Positions 36,989 to 46,507 of a DNA stretch of 64,000 nucleotides are shown in pieces (the stretch's first letter is position 1; every line of letters begins with the position of its first letter). Below the pieces are notes generated by a model, which was not told where the DNA came from, did no database searches, and saw only the letters and a list, made by a program, of their open reading frames with translations. The translations under genes and the position numbers were made by a program. Location: NCBI GenBank assembly GCA_963808815.1, contig CAWEGI010000015.1:390673-454672 (forward strand), given 5' to 3'. The stretch is from DATBLE01 sp963808815. Lineage in GTDB: Bacteria > Actinomycetota > Thermoleophilia > Gaiellales > Gaiellaceae.

Positions 36989-37080
36989 CGAACCAGTATG
37001 GACTGACCGCTGAGCTACTTCTAGACAGGGGAGCCTAATTTGTAAAGTAAGGCCGCCGTGACCAGGGCAAATCGCTGAGT

Positions 37081-38210
37081 TCAGCTTCCGACGTTCAGGC
37101 CGACCTTCTGGAATTCCTTGAGGTCGCAATAACCTGCCTTGGCCATCGACCGTCGCAGGCCGCCGACCAGGTTCAGCGAGCCGAACGGGTCGTCGGACGG
37201 GCCGGTGAGCACCTGCTCCAGCGACGGCCGCTCACCGAGCGCCACCTGCAGCAGCGCGCCGCGCGGCAGCGACGGGTGCGCGGCCGCGGCCGGCCAGAAC
37301 CAGCCGCCGCCGAGCGCCTCGGCCGCCGTCGCCAGCGGGGTGCCGAGCACCACCGCGTCGGCGCCGCAGGCGATGGCCTTGGCCAGGTCGCCGGAGGTGT
37401 GGATGTCGCCGTCGGCGAGCACGTGCACGTAGCGGCCGCCGGTCTCGTCGAGGTACTCGCGACGGGCGGCGGCGGCGTCGGCGATCGCGGTGGCCATCGG
37501 CACGCTGATGCCCAGCACCTCGTCGCTGGTGGTCACGCCGCTGACGTCGACCCGTAGCCGACGATCACGCCCGCCGCGCCGGTGCGCATCAGGTGCAGCG
37601 CGGTGCGGTGGTCGAGCACGCCGCCCGCGACCACCGGCACGTCGAGCTCGGAGATGAAGGTCTTCAGGTTCAGCGGCTCGCCGTCCTGCGCGACGCGTTC
37701 GGCCGAGATGATGGTGCCCTGGATGACCAGCAGGTCGATGCCCGCGGCGATCAGCGACGGCGTCAGCGCCTGCGCGTTCTGCGGGCTGACCCGCACGGCC
37801 GTCGTCACCCCGGCCTCGCGGATGCGCGCCACCGCTGCGCCGAGCAGCTCGGGATCCAGTGGGGCCGAATGCAATTGCTGCAGCAGCCGGATCGCCGCCG
37901 ACGGTTCCGGCTCCTTCTCCGCGGCCTCGACGACCTGGGCGATCTTCGCCTCGACGTCGGCGTGCCGGCCGATCAGACCCTCGCCGTTGAGCACGCCGAG
38001 GCCGCCGAGGCGGCCCAACTCGATCGCGAACTCCGGCGACACCAGCGCGTCGGTCGGGTGCGACACCACCGGGATCTCGAACCGGTAGGCATCCAGCTGC
38101 CAGGCCGTCGAGACGTCCTGCGACGACCGGGTGCGCCGCGACGGCACGATGTTGATGTCGTCGAGTTCGTAGGTGCGGCGGGCGGTTCGGCCCATGCCGA
38201 TCTCAACCAT
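37081..38210 (-). CDS. guaB3: GuaB3, IMP dehydrogenase family protein, one frameshift
   Basis: Mycobacterial GuaB3 homologue starting MVEIGMGRTARRTYELDDI at 38,210, with the (beta/alpha)8 barrel sequence running to GVIVGYGS. The frame then changes near 37,548 and resumes as VTTSDEVLGISVPMATAIAD, continuing to the C-terminus (KAGYCDLKEFQKVGL). Members of this group act in purine interconversion. The split falls in a conserved active-site segment of a gene that is otherwise perfect, so a missing or extra base in the assembly is likely. Confidence 0.93.
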
Positions 38211-38240
38211 GTCGCGCATGGCTACTCGCCAGCTCTGCCC

Positions 38241-39785
38241 CTAGCGGGCGTAGTAGTTCGGGCGCTTCGACGGTCATCGTGATGTCGTGCGGGTGGCTCT
38301 CCTTCAGACCCGCCGCGGTGATCTGGACGAACTGCGCCTGCTGCAGCTGCTCGATGGTCGCCGAACCGGTGTAGCCCATGGCGGCGCGCAGACCGCCGGT
38401 GAGCTGGTGGATCACCGTCGACAGCGGACCGCGGAACGGCACCCGGCCCTCGATGCCCTCCGGCACCAGCTTGTCCTCGGAGAGCGCGTCGTCCTGGAAG
38501 TAGCGGTCCTTCGAATAGGACTTGCGCGCCGCCCCGGCCCTGCATCGCACCCAGTGAACCCATGCCCCGGTAGCTCTTGAACTGCTTGCCGTTGACGAAG
38601 ATCAGCTCGCCCGGCGACTCCGCGGTGCCCGCCAGCAGCGAGCCCAGCATCGCGGTCGACGCGCCCGCGGCCAGCGCCTTGGCGATGTCGCCGGAGTACT
38701 GCAGTCCGCCGTCGGCGATCACCGGCACGCCCGCAGGCGCGCAGGCGGCGACGGCCTCCAGGATCGCGGTGATCTGCGGCGCGCCGACGCCGGCGACCAC
38801 CCGCGTGGTGCAGATCGAGCCCGGCCCGACACCGACCTTCACCGCGTCGGCGCCCGCCTCGACGAGCGCGGCGGCCGCTGCCCGGGTGGCGACGTTGCCG
38901 CCGATCACCTCGACCCGGTCGCCCACGACGGCCTTGAGCCGGTGCACCATGTCGAGCACCAGCCGGTTGTGCGCGTGCGCGGTGTCGACGATCAGCACGT
39001 CGACCCCGGCGTCGACGAGAGTCATCGCCCGCGTCCACGCATCGTCGCCGACGCCGACGGCCGCACCGACCAGCAGCCTGCCGTCGCTGTCCTTGGTGGC
39101 CAGCGGGAACTGCTCGGTCTTGACGAAGTCCTTGACGGTGATCAGCCCGGTCAGCTTGCCGTGGCCGTCGACGATCGGCAGCTTCTCAATCTTGTTGCGG
39201 CGCAACAGGCCTAGCGCGGCCTCGGCGGAAACGCCCGCCTGCGCGGTGATCAGCGGCGCTTTGGTCATCACCTCGGAGACCGGCTTGGCCTGGTCGACCT
39301 CGAAGCGCATGTCGCGGTTGGTGATGATGCCGACGAGCGCGCCGGTCGTCGTCGACCACCGGCAGCCCGGAGATCCGGAACCGCGCGCACATCGCGTCGA
39401 CCTCGGCCAGCGTGTTGTCCGGCGAGCAGGTGACCGGGTCGGTGACCATGCCGGCTTCGGAGCGCTTGACCGTCTCGACCTGGCCGGCCTGCTCGGCCAC
39501 GGGGAGGTTGCGGTGCAGCACGCCCATGCCGCCGGCGCGCGCCATCGCGATCGCCATCCGGGACTCGGTGACGGTGTCCATCGCCGAGCTGACCAGCGGC
39601 ACCCTCAGCCGGATCCTCTTGGTCAGCTGGCTGGAGGTGTCGGCTGTGGCGGGCACCACATCGGAGGCGGCGGGCAGCAGCAGGACGTCGTCGAACGTGA
39701 GCCCGAGCATCGCGACCTTGGTCGGATCATCGCCGCCGGTCGGCACCGGAACGGCGATGGGAATGCTGCTTTCAGCGATCGACAT
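38241..39785 (-). CDS. guaB2: IMP dehydrogenase GuaB2, three frameshifts
   Basis: Essential mycobacterial IMP dehydrogenase (IMP to XMP in GMP synthesis). Starts MSIAESSIPIAVPVPTGG and contains LTFDDVLLLPAASDVVP, two CBS domains, and the catalytic Cys loop GVGPGSICTTRVVAG. The flap resumes as KSYSKDRYF. Single extra bases near 39,343, 38,524 and 38,257 break the frame, the last spoiling the final codons TVEAPNYYAR just before the stop at 38,241. Three +1 errors in an essential gene point to sequence quality, not biology. Confidence 0.95.
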
Positions 39786-39942
39786 GGGCGGGCCTTCCCG
39801 TGACAAACACAGTCGTCGAGCTCGATACCTATCTTATCGGCATTGAAGTCGCCGCCTTGGTCCCACACTGCCGCGGAGACACGCAGGTAACGAGGTTGCC
39901 AACGGCTGGCGCGATGCCAGTTCTGCTGCGTAGTGTGGACTC

Positions 39943-40347
39943 GTGCGCGACCACCTGCCACCGGGTTTGCCGCCCGATCCGTTCGCCGACGACCCGTGCG
40001 ACCCCTCGGCGGCGCTTGATGCACTCGAGCCGGGCCAGCCGCTGGACCCGCAGGAGCGGACCGCTGTCGAGGCCGATCTCGCCGACTTAGCCGTATACGA
40101 GGCGCTGTTGGCGCACAAGGGAATTCGCGGTCTCGTGGTGTGCTGCGACGAATGCCAGCAGGACCACTACCACGACTGGGACATGCTGCGCGCCAACCTG
40201 CTGCAGCTGCTGGTCGACGGCACCGTGCGTCCGCACGAGCCGGCGTACGACCCCGAACCAGACGCCTACGTGACCTGGGATTATTGCCGCGGCTACGCCG
40301 ACGCCTCGCTCAACGAAGCCACGTCGGACACCGACGGTTATCGCTAA
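39943..40347 (+). CDS. DUF5319 protein (Rv3412-type)
   Basis: A 134-residue conserved actinobacterial protein of unknown function, found beside guaB2 in mycobacteria. It has an acidic N-terminus rich in DP (PPDPFADDPCDPSAAL) and a Cys-containing core GLVVCCDECQQDHYHDWDMLR, followed by LQLLVDGTVRPHEP and a C-terminal WDYCRGYADASLNEA. The CxxC and HxHxW pattern suggests metal binding. It is divergent from guaB2 across ~157 bases. Confidence 0.88.
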   Translation: MRDHLPPGLPPDPFADDPCDPSAALDALEPGQPLDPQERTAVEADLADLAVYEALLAHKGIRGLVVCCDECQQDHYHDWDMLRANLLQLLVDGTVRPHEPAYDPEPDAYVTWDYCRGYADASLNEATSDTDGYR

Positions 40348-40360
40348 GGGCTGAAACCAG

Positions 40361-41653
40361 CTACTCGCCGTTGCCGCGCTGCCTCTTGGGCGGCGGCATC
40401 TCCAGGGTCGTCGTTGTGACCGGGATGGTCACCTCCGGCTGGTTCTCGGTGACCGGATTCTGAGTCACCGGGCTTTGCGTGGCCGGGCTTTCAGCACCGC
40501 GGTGCCGGGGCGCCTGCTCGGGGGCTGTCGTCGGGGGCGCGACGACCTGGGCGCTGCCGCCTACGGGCGAATCGCCACCGCCAGCCGGGGGCGTATCTCC
40601 ACCTGCGGCCGGCGCATCGCCAACGACGCCAGGGGCCCCGCCTTCCACGGGCGACGGGGTGCCACCCGCCGCCGGGCCGGCGACGGGCGGCACCGCAGCC
40701 TGTGACGTGGTGGTGGTGGTCGTCGTGACCACGCGCGTGGTCGTTGTCGACGTAGTCGGGGTTGACGTTGCCGGCTGGGACGTGGTCGTCGTCGTCTCGG
40801 GCTGCGTCGTGGTCGTCGTCGGCGTCTCACTCGGCGGTGGCGGCTCAGGCGCGGGGGAACTCGTCGTCGTCGTCGGCGAGCTGGTCGTCGGCGAGCTTGG
40901 TGTGGTGGTCGGCGACGTCGTTTCGGACGACGGAGTTGTGGTCTCCGACGGTGACGATGTCGGTCCGCTCGTCTCCGACGACGTGGTGGTCGACGTGGTC
41001 GAGTCAGGCGCAACCACGACCGGCTCGGGCATCACTGGAGGCGGAACGCCCGGCGGCAGCGTGGCATTGGGGTCCTTGGCGTCGACCTTCACAGTCAGGT
41101 CTTGCCATTGAGTGACCAGTTGCTGTTTCTGCTCAACGTCATTCACCGTCGCCACGGTCGTCGTGACCGCCTGCAGCTTGTCCTGCGCCTGCTGCCACTG
41201 GCCCTCGTTGATCAGCTGCTGCACCTCTGCCAGCTGCTGCGAGGCGAGCGCCACCTGATCGGTGCGCGTCTCCTCGCCGAACAGCATCGTGTGCAACCCG
41301 TAAAGCGGATCGCCCGGCCCGGCGCCTGCGACCACGGCGCCGAACCCACCGAGGCACAACACGGCCGCGGCGACCGAACCCACAATCGCCATCGACGTGC
41401 GGGTGCGCCTGCGCGACTCGACCGAGTGCGTCAGCGCGACCACCGCGTCGCGGGGTGTCACCGGAGACATCAACGGCGGTGTGCGAATCTCGTCCCGCCA
41501 CCCCGCGAGCAGGTGGGCCAGCTCAGCCTCACTTGGATCGGTGGAGTAGACCGGCTGCTGATTGGCCAGCGCGTCGAGGAATCGGTCCGTGCGGTTGATC
41601 TCGTTGAGCGACGGATCGCCCCCGTTGGCGCTCCAGCGTCCGAAGTCAGGCAT
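40361..41653 (-). CDS. rsdA: anti-sigma-D factor RsdA
   Basis: A 430-residue membrane anti-sigma factor. The N-terminal cytoplasmic part (NEINRTDRFLDALANQQPV) carries the SigD-binding motif region. A single membrane span follows at about residues 86-110 (TSMAIVGSVAAAVLCLGGFGAV), then a short helical extracytoplasmic segment and a ~200-residue Thr/Ser/Pro/Val tail of low complexity. In M. tuberculosis RsdA is released by Clp proteolysis. It overlaps sigD by eight bases, as expected for a co-regulated pair. The tail is long and repetitive, and its exact length may vary between strains. Confidence 0.92.
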   Translation of the reverse strand: MPDFGRWSANGGDPSLNEINRTDRFLDALANQQPVYSTDPSEAELAHLLAGWRDEIRTPPLMSPVTPRDAVVALTHSVESRRRTRTSMAIVGSVAAAVLCLGGFGAVVAGAGPGDPLYGLHTMLFGEETRTDQVALASQQLAEVQQLINEGQWQQAQDKLQAVTTTVATVNDVEQKQQLVTQWQDLTVKVDAKDPNATLPPGVPPPVMPEPVVVAPDSTTSTTTSSETSGPTSSPSETTTPSSETTSPTTTPSSPTTSSPTTTTSSPAPEPPPPSETPTTTTTQPETTTTTSQPATSTPTTSTTTTRVVTTTTTTTSQAAVPPVAGPAAGGTPSPVEGGAPGVVGDAPAAGGDTPPAGGGDSPVGGSAQVVAPPTTAPEQAPRHRGAESPATQSPVTQNPVTENQPEVTIPVTTTTLEMPPPKRQRGNGE

Positions 41654-42224
41654 GGCCGTGCTCCGTCGCGTTGATCTCGGCCTTCAGCCGCGCCAGCGCC
41701 CGGTGCTGCGCGACCCGGACCGCTCCGGGTGTCGAGCCGACGGCCTCGGCCGTCTCTTCGGCGCTCATGCCGACGACGACGCGCAGGATCAGGATTTCGC
41801 GCTGTTTTTCGGGCAGCACGGACAGGAGTTTGGTCATCCGGGCCGACGATTCGGAGTCCAGAGCCATCTGCTCGGGACCTGCCTCCAGCGAATACCGCTC
41901 GGGCACGACATCCGTGGGATCGGCACGATTCCTGGCGGCGGCGCGGTGAGCGTCAGCTACCTTGTGCGCGGCGATACCGTATACAAAGGCCAGAAACGGT
42001 CGTCCCTGATCCTTGTAGCGCGGCAGCGCCGTTATGGCGGCCAAGCACACCTCCTGTGCGACGTCATCAGCTGAAAGACCGCTACGCTCGGTCGTCCCAA
42101 CCCTGGCCCGGCAGTACCGAACCACGATCGGACGAATGATCTCCAGCACCTCACGGAGCGCGTCCCGGTTGCCCGCCACCGCCTCAGCAACGACAGCATC
42201 GAGACGTTCTCCCGAAAATGTCAT
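41646..42224 (-). CDS. sigD: ECF sigma factor SigD
   Basis: A 192-residue ECF sigma factor. Region 2 reads ADDVAQEVCLAAITALPRYKDQGRPFLAFVYGIAAHKVAD. Region 4 reads LPEKQREILILRVVVGMSAEETAEAVGSTPGAVRVAQHRALARL with the HTH. It is positioned as in M. tuberculosis (Rv3414c) between rsdA and Rv3415c, and is controlled by RsdA encoded immediately downstream. Confidence 0.95.
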   Translation of the reverse strand: MTFSGERLDAVVAEAVAGNRDALREVLEIIRPIVVRYCRARVGTTERSGLSADDVAQEVCLAAITALPRYKDQGRPFLAFVYGIAAHKVADAHRAAARNRADPTDVVPERYSLEAGPEQMALDSESSARMTKLLSVLPEKQREILILRVVVGMSAEETAEAVGSTPGAVRVAQHRALARLKAEINATEHGHA

Positions 42225-42315
42225 CGTGAGTGGTATCTCCAGCGTTACGTGGGGGACACGTCCCCGCAGTGTGGACGTCAGCTAAACAATAACGATCCGA
42301 ATGGCGCGACCATTG

Positions 42316-43098
42316 TCAGCGGTCGGCCAAGTCGCCACCCCTGCGACGCACCGTAGCTGCGCATTCGTTACGAATCCTCAGCACGTCTGCTGCCGTGTGA
42401 GTAGCGCTGCCGATATCGGCCAGCAGGCAGGCCAACGCCCAGCGCAGCGGGATGATTCCCAGTCGGTCGGCGTCCTGCAGGGCCGCGTCGGCTAACCGCC
42501 GCGATGCGTCGATCTCCCCCGCGCTGCACAGCGCCGCCGCTCGGACGACGGCCGATTTCAGGGTGTGGCGCGCCGACCCCAGCGCTGCTGCCAAGTCGAC
42601 GGCACGCTCGGCATGCCCCACCGCCGTCGCACCCTCACCGCGGGCCATGGCCAGCTCCGCGGACACCCACGCCAGCCGCACCGGCAGCCGCGGCGATGCC
42701 GGTCTCCTGAGCAGCTCACCGACCCGCCGCAACGCGGTGGCCGACGCCGCGAACCGGCCCACGCCCAGCGCATCGGCCGCGAGCCCGATGAAGGCGTCGG
42801 CACCGGACTCCGGGTCCGAACCGGCCAGCGCGATCGCCCGGCCGTCCCACCCGCGCGCCCGGTCGTGCCAGCCGAGCTGACGCAAGAACGATGCACGGGT
42901 GCTGTGCGCAAGCGACACCAGCGGGCCGCCGCGCTGCAGTCGGCAGACGCCATCCAGGTCGGCCATGGCGCTGCCGTAGCGGCCCTGACCGCCTGCGACC
43001 ACGGCGCGCAGCCACAGTTCGTGCGGCGTGGACGCCGGCGGCAGCGGCCAGAGACTGGGGTCGTCACCGAAGGCTGCGTTCGCCAGCACGATGCTCAT
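42316..43098 (-). CDS. Rv3415c-like helical protein, 260 aa
   Basis: A conserved mycobacterial protein of unknown function. It is Ala/Arg-rich and helical with TPR-like repeated helices (HELWLRAVVAGGQGRYGSAMADL, ATALRRVGELLRRP, AVDLAAALGSARHTLKSAVVRAAAL, ASRRLADAALQDADRLG). No signal peptide. Its location between sigD and whiB3, divergent from whiB3, is conserved in the genus, suggesting a role linked to one of these regulators, but this is inference. Confidence 0.8.
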   Translation of the reverse strand: MSIVLANAAFGDDPSLWPLPPASTPHELWLRAVVAGGQGRYGSAMADLDGVCRLQRGGPLVSLAHSTRASFLRQLGWHDRARGWDGRAIALAGSDPESGADAFIGLAADALGVGRFAASATALRRVGELLRRPASPRLPVRLAWVSAELAMARGEGATAVGHAERAVDLAAALGSARHTLKSAVVRAAALCSAGEIDASRRLADAALQDADRLGIIPLRWALACLLADIGSATHTAADVLRIRNECAATVRRRGGDLADR

Positions 43099-43397
43099 CG
43101 GATCGCGACGCTATCAAGGCGCCGCGCAAAACCCGGTACCGGCGGGCACACACTCGATGTATGGCGAAATCGACATTGGTTAACAGTTCGTGGTGGCCAT
43201 GTTAATTCGATGTCAACTACCTTCAGGAGGCGCCGTAGATTATTTGCGACACGACGGAAGGCGAACTGCGAAAACACAAGCCGTGATCGCGCCGCGGGTG
43301 TTTCGTTACCACCGATGTCGTTGCCGGAGGGTCGCACCGATGAACGTGATGTAAATTCTCGGCCTGCGGTTATGTACCTGAGCACATGTTCGGGCTA

Positions 43398-43427
43398 TTG
43401 ACGAAATTTCGTGAGCCCCCCTACTTT
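43398..43427 (+). promoter_or_regulatory. candidate whiB3 promoter with 12-bp palindrome
   Basis: TTGACG (43,398-43,403) and TACTTT (43,422-43,427), 18 bases apart, lie ~100 bases upstream of whiB3. The perfect palindrome ACGAAATTTCGT (43,401-43,412) overlaps the -35 box, a position suited to a repressor or other regulator. The rest of the 427-bp divergent gap to the Rv3415c-like gene shows no gene. Confidence 0.45.
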
Positions 43428-43525
43428 GTGTGCACGAGTAGTCATCGGCGACTTGTGCTCGGATCGGTTCCAACACTCACGCACCCGTTCTGTCACGAAA
43501 AGGGTGGGTAGAGAGGGGTTTTCCA

Positions 43526-43816
43526 ATGCCACAGCCGCAGCAGCTACCCGGACCCAACGCCGATATCTGGGATTGGCAGATGCAAGGCTTGTGCCGAGGC
43601 GTCGATTCCTCTATGTTCTTTCACCCCGACGGCGAGCGTGGCCGCGCCCGCGCGCAGCGCGAGATGCGGGCCAAGGAGATGTGCCGCCAGTGCCCCGTCG
43701 TCGCGCAGTGCCGCTCTCACGCGCTGGCCGTCGGCGAGCCCTACGGCATCTGGGGCGGGCTGTCCGAGTCCGAGCGCGAGCTGTTGCTCAAGCGAGGCAT
43801 TCGACGCGCCTCCTAA
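43526..43816 (+). CDS. whiB3: redox-sensing transcriptional regulator WhiB3
   Basis: A 96-residue WhiB-like iron-sulfur protein. Cluster ligands Cys23, Cys53, Cys56 and Cys62 are present, followed by the GIWGG turn and a basic C-terminal DNA-binding tail LLKRGIRRAS. The N-terminus MPQPQQLPGPNADIWDW is diagnostic of WhiB3, which in M. tuberculosis senses NO, O2 and redox state and controls lipid anabolism and virulence. A long 5' region and a strong terminator flank it, so it is probably monocistronic. Confidence 0.95.
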   Translation: MPQPQQLPGPNADIWDWQMQGLCRGVDSSMFFHPDGERGRARAQREMRAKEMCRQCPVVAQCRSHALAVGEPYGIWGGLSESERELLLKRGIRRAS

Positions 43817-43820
43817 GCGC

Positions 43821-43877
43821 GAGCAGACGCAAAAGCCCCCCGCACGCTCGGCGTGTCGGGGGCTTTTCCGTCTGCTC
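43821..43877. terminator. strong intrinsic terminator after whiB3
   Basis: AAAAGCCCCCCGCACG pairs with CGTGTCGGGGGCTTTT, with an outer GAGCAGACG/CGTCTGCTC extension, giving a very long stem with A- and T-runs on either side. It can serve whiB3 and the convergent SDR gene. It also marks where synteny with known mycobacteria ends (groEL1 is expected next in M. tuberculosis). Confidence 0.9.
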
Positions 43878-43890
43878 GGCCTGCGAGGAG

Positions 43891-44631
43891 TCAGATCTTG
43901 ACGGGCACGTAGCTGGTCAGCCCGCCGTCCACGACGAACTCCGCGCCGGTGGCATAGGCCGACTCGTCACTGACCAAGAACAACACGAAGGCCGACACCT
44001 CGGCGGGCAAGGCGCCACGGCGCATCGGGATCGGCGCCATGAACTCTTGCGTAACACCTTCGCTCATCGGGGTGTGCACGAGACCGGGATGGATGGAGTT
44101 GACCCGGATACCGTATTGCGCCAACTCGACAGCGCCCGACTTGGTGATCCCCCGCAGGCCGAACTTCGCCGCCACATAGCTGTGCAGATGAGCGCTGCCT
44201 GCCAATCCCTCCACCGACGAGATGTTGACGATCGATCCGCCGCCGCCTGCGATCATCGGCTCGATAACCGCGCGCATGCCGAGATAGGCCCCGGTCAAGT
44301 TGACGTCAAGGACGCGCTGCCAGTCGGACAACGACGATCCTCGCAACGGAGCCATCTTGACGATTCCGGCGTTGTTCACCAGCGCATCGAGCCGCCCGAA
44401 TCGCTGCACCGCCGCCTCGACCGCACCGTCCCACTGATCCGGATCCGTCACATCCAGATGAGTGAAATGAGCTGACGGACCAAGCGTTTCCGCGACGGCG
44501 AGCCCGTTGTCATCGAGGATGTCGCCGACCACCACGCGGGCGCCCTCCGACACCAACGTCTCAGCATGGCTCGCTCCCATGCCGCGGGCACCCCCGCTGA
44601 TCAAGACCACCTTGCCGTCGACTCGTGCCAT
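43891..44631 (-). CDS. SDR-family dehydrogenase, 3alpha(20beta)-hydroxysteroid dehydrogenase-like
   Basis: A 246-residue classical short-chain dehydrogenase. The nucleotide-binding motif is SGGARGMGASHAE, with VNNAGIV following. Catalytic residues are Ser (NISSVEG) and Tyr/Lys (YVAAKFG). The C-terminal DESAYATGAEFVVDGGLTSY is typical of FabG-like/hydroxysteroid dehydrogenases. The stop of the TetR gene lies upstream by six bases on the same strand, so the pair is probably one transcript. Substrate unknown; a P450 gene diverges from this unit. Confidence 0.86.
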   Translation of the reverse strand: MARVDGKVVLISGGARGMGASHAETLVSEGARVVVGDILDDNGLAVAETLGPSAHFTHLDVTDPDQWDGAVEAAVQRFGRLDALVNNAGIVKMAPLRGSSLSDWQRVLDVNLTGAYLGMRAVIEPMIAGGGGSIVNISSVEGLAGSAHLHSYVAAKFGLRGITKSGAVELAQYGIRVNSIHPGLVHTPMSEGVTQEFMAPIPMRRGALPAEVSAFVLFLVSDESAYATGAEFVVDGGLTSYVPVKI

Positions 44632-44637
44632 CGCCGG

Positions 44638-45165
44638 CTACCGCATCCCCGCCGCAGCCCGGAGTTGATCGAGCAGTCGTTCGTCGTCGTAGCCGGGCAC
44701 CAGGTAGTGGCACACCGAAAGGCGTACGAGCGCCATCGCTACGACCTCCGGGTCGCGGACCTGCCCAGCCAGCAACGGTGCGATCAAGTCGACCAACTCT
44801 GGCAGCGCCCCAGCCATCTGGTCGAGCACCAGGCCCGGCTCGATCTCGATGAGGCCTCGCATTTGATATGAGCCGTAGAAGTCGACAAGGAACGTCAGCA
44901 GCGCCCCAACCCGATCGCGACCGGTGCGGTCACCGATCGCGCGATCCAAATCCTCACGCAACACGCGCAATTCGAAGACGCCGAAGGCCGAGAGCAGGTC
45001 GTCCTTGGATGAAAAGAACTTGTACAACGTCGGGCGCGAGATCCCGGTCTGCGCAGCGACATCCGAGAGGTTCAGCTTGCCGTAGCCGTGGCGGCACAGC
45101 ACCTTGAACGTCGCCCGTAGGATGCGCTCACGCATCGGATCGTCGTCGTCAGCTTGTTCGATCAT
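44638..45165 (-). CDS. TetR-family regulator
   Basis: A 175-residue repressor-type protein with an N-terminal HTH (RILRATFKVLCRHGYGKLNLSDVAAQTGISRPTLYKFFSSKDDLL) and a helical ligand-binding domain. It is divergent from the P450 gene at 45,209, with a perfect TTACA-N5-TGTAA palindrome in the 43-bp gap, and cotranscribed with the SDR gene. It probably represses both itself and the P450. Confidence 0.88.
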   Translation of the reverse strand: MIEQADDDDPMRERILRATFKVLCRHGYGKLNLSDVAAQTGISRPTLYKFFSSKDDLLSAFGVFELRVLREDLDRAIGDRTGRDRVGALLTFLVDFYGSYQMRGLIEIEPGLVLDQMAGALPELVDLIAPLLAGQVRDPEVVAMALVRLSVCHYLVPGYDDERLLDQLRAAAGMR

Positions 45166-45174
45166 TTACAACCT

Positions 45175-45189
45175 TTACAGTATATGTAA
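45175..45189. promoter_or_regulatory. operator between TetR and P450 genes
   Basis: TTACAGTATATGTAA, a perfect inverted repeat TTACA-N5-TGTAA, lies ten bases from the TetR start and 20 bases from the P450 start. A further TTTACA half-site at 45,165 suggests extended binding. Best candidate site for the adjacent TetR protein. Confidence 0.65.
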
Positions 45190-45208
45190 GCGATGTTAGC
45201 GTCTCGAC

Positions 45209-46507
45209 ATGACTGACGGGACCGTATCGGAATACGACGCGGCCAACTTCTTCAGCGACCAGAGACTGATCGCCGATCCGTACCCCTACTACGAGTATTT
45301 GCGTGGGCAGTGTCCGGTCGTACACGTACCAAGCAGTGGGGTCGTCGCTGTCACCGGATATGACGAACTGACCGACGTCTACCGTGACGGCACGACGTTC
45401 TCCGCGATCAACTCGTCGTTAGGGCCCTTTCCGCTGCCGTTCGAGGTGAATGTTGACGACATCTCCGAGCTCATCGAGGCCCATCGTGATCAGTTCCCGA
45501 TGCACGAACACCTCGTCTCCTTTGATCCGCCGCGACACACCGCACACCGCGCGCTGCTCAACGGGCTGTTCACGCCGAAACGGCTGAAGGAGAACGAGGA
45601 GTTCATGTGGCACCTCGCCGATGAGTTGATCGACGAGTTTGTTGAAGACGGGCAATGCGAGTTCGTCACGGCCTATGGGCAGCCGTTCCCGCTGCTGGTC
45701 ATCGCGGACCTGCTCGGAGTGCCCGAGGCCGACCATTCGATGTTCCGCGATCTGTTGGCAGGCAAGGGCCCGAATGCTGACCAGCCGTGGGCCGCGAAGG
45801 ACGACACGGGCGCAATCGATCAGAATCCACTTGCCTATCTGGACAAGTGGTTCACCGCCTACATCAGTGAGCGTCGCGACACGCCCGCGCTCGACATCCT
45901 GACCGAGCTGGCGGCTCAGCGCTTCCCCGACGGGACGCTGCCCGAGGTCGTCGACCTGGTCCGGCTTGCCACGTTCCTGTTCATCGCCGGTCACGAGACC
46001 ACGGCCCGACTGCTCGCCAGCGCGCTGAGGGTGCTCGCCGAGGACCTCGAGCTCCAGGACACGTTGCGCCGCAACCGCGATCGCATTCCGAACTTCGTCG
46101 AAGAGATGCTGCGGCTCGAGAGCCCGATCAAGAGTGACTTTCGGTTGACCACCCGCGCCACCACGCTCGGCGGGGTCAAGCTGCCGACAGGCGCCACCGT
46201 GATGCTGCTGCCCGGCGCCGCGAATCGGGACCCCAAGCGCTTCGAGTGCCCGTCCGAACTGCGAATCGATCGGAAGAACGCCCGCCAGAACGTCGCCTTC
46301 GCGCGCGGCGCGCACAGCTGCCCCGGCGGTCCGTTGGCCCGAATCGAGGGTCGCGTGACGATTGAGCGAATTCTGGACCGGGTCAACGAAATCCGGCTCG
46401 ACGAAGCCCGTCACGGACCAGAAGGGGCACGGCGGTTCGACTATGTTCCCCTGTATATCCTGCGCGGCCTCGAGGCACTGCACATCGAGTTCAACCCAAC
46501 GCCATGA
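45209..46507 (+). CDS. cytochrome P450
   Basis: A 432-residue soluble bacterial P450. The I-helix oxygen-activation motif AGHETT, the K-helix EEMLRLESP (E-x-x-R) and the haem-binding loop FARGAHSCPG with the thiolate Cys are present. FDPPRHTAHRALLNGLFTPKRL is the typical C-helix region. Divergent from a TetR-SDR unit, implying an inducible oxidative pathway for a hydrophobic, possibly steroid-like substrate. No ferredoxin gene is adjacent. Confidence 0.93.
   Translation: MTDGTVSEYDAANFFSDQRLIADPYPYYEYLRGQCPVVHVPSSGVVAVTGYDELTDVYRDGTTFSAINSSLGPFPLPFEVNVDDISELIEAHRDQFPMHEHLVSFDPPRHTAHRALLNGLFTPKRLKENEEFMWHLADELIDEFVEDGQCEFVTAYGQPFPLLVIADLLGVPEADHSMFRDLLAGKGPNADQPWAAKDDTGAIDQNPLAYLDKWFTAYISERRDTPALDILTELAAQRFPDGTLPEVVDLVRLATFLFIAGHETTARLLASALRVLAEDLELQDTLRRNRDRIPNFVEEMLRLESPIKSDFRLTTRATTLGGVKLPTGATVMLLPGAANRDPKRFECPSELRIDRKNARQNVAFARGAHSCPGGPLARIEGRVTIERILDRVNEIRLDEARHGPEGARRFDYVPLYILRGLEALHIEFNPTP

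Noticed and set aside
40561..41111. Val-rich and Arg-rich frames over the rsdA tail
   Set aside because: Mirror translations of the Thr/Ser/Pro repeat codons; rsdA is the conserved frame.
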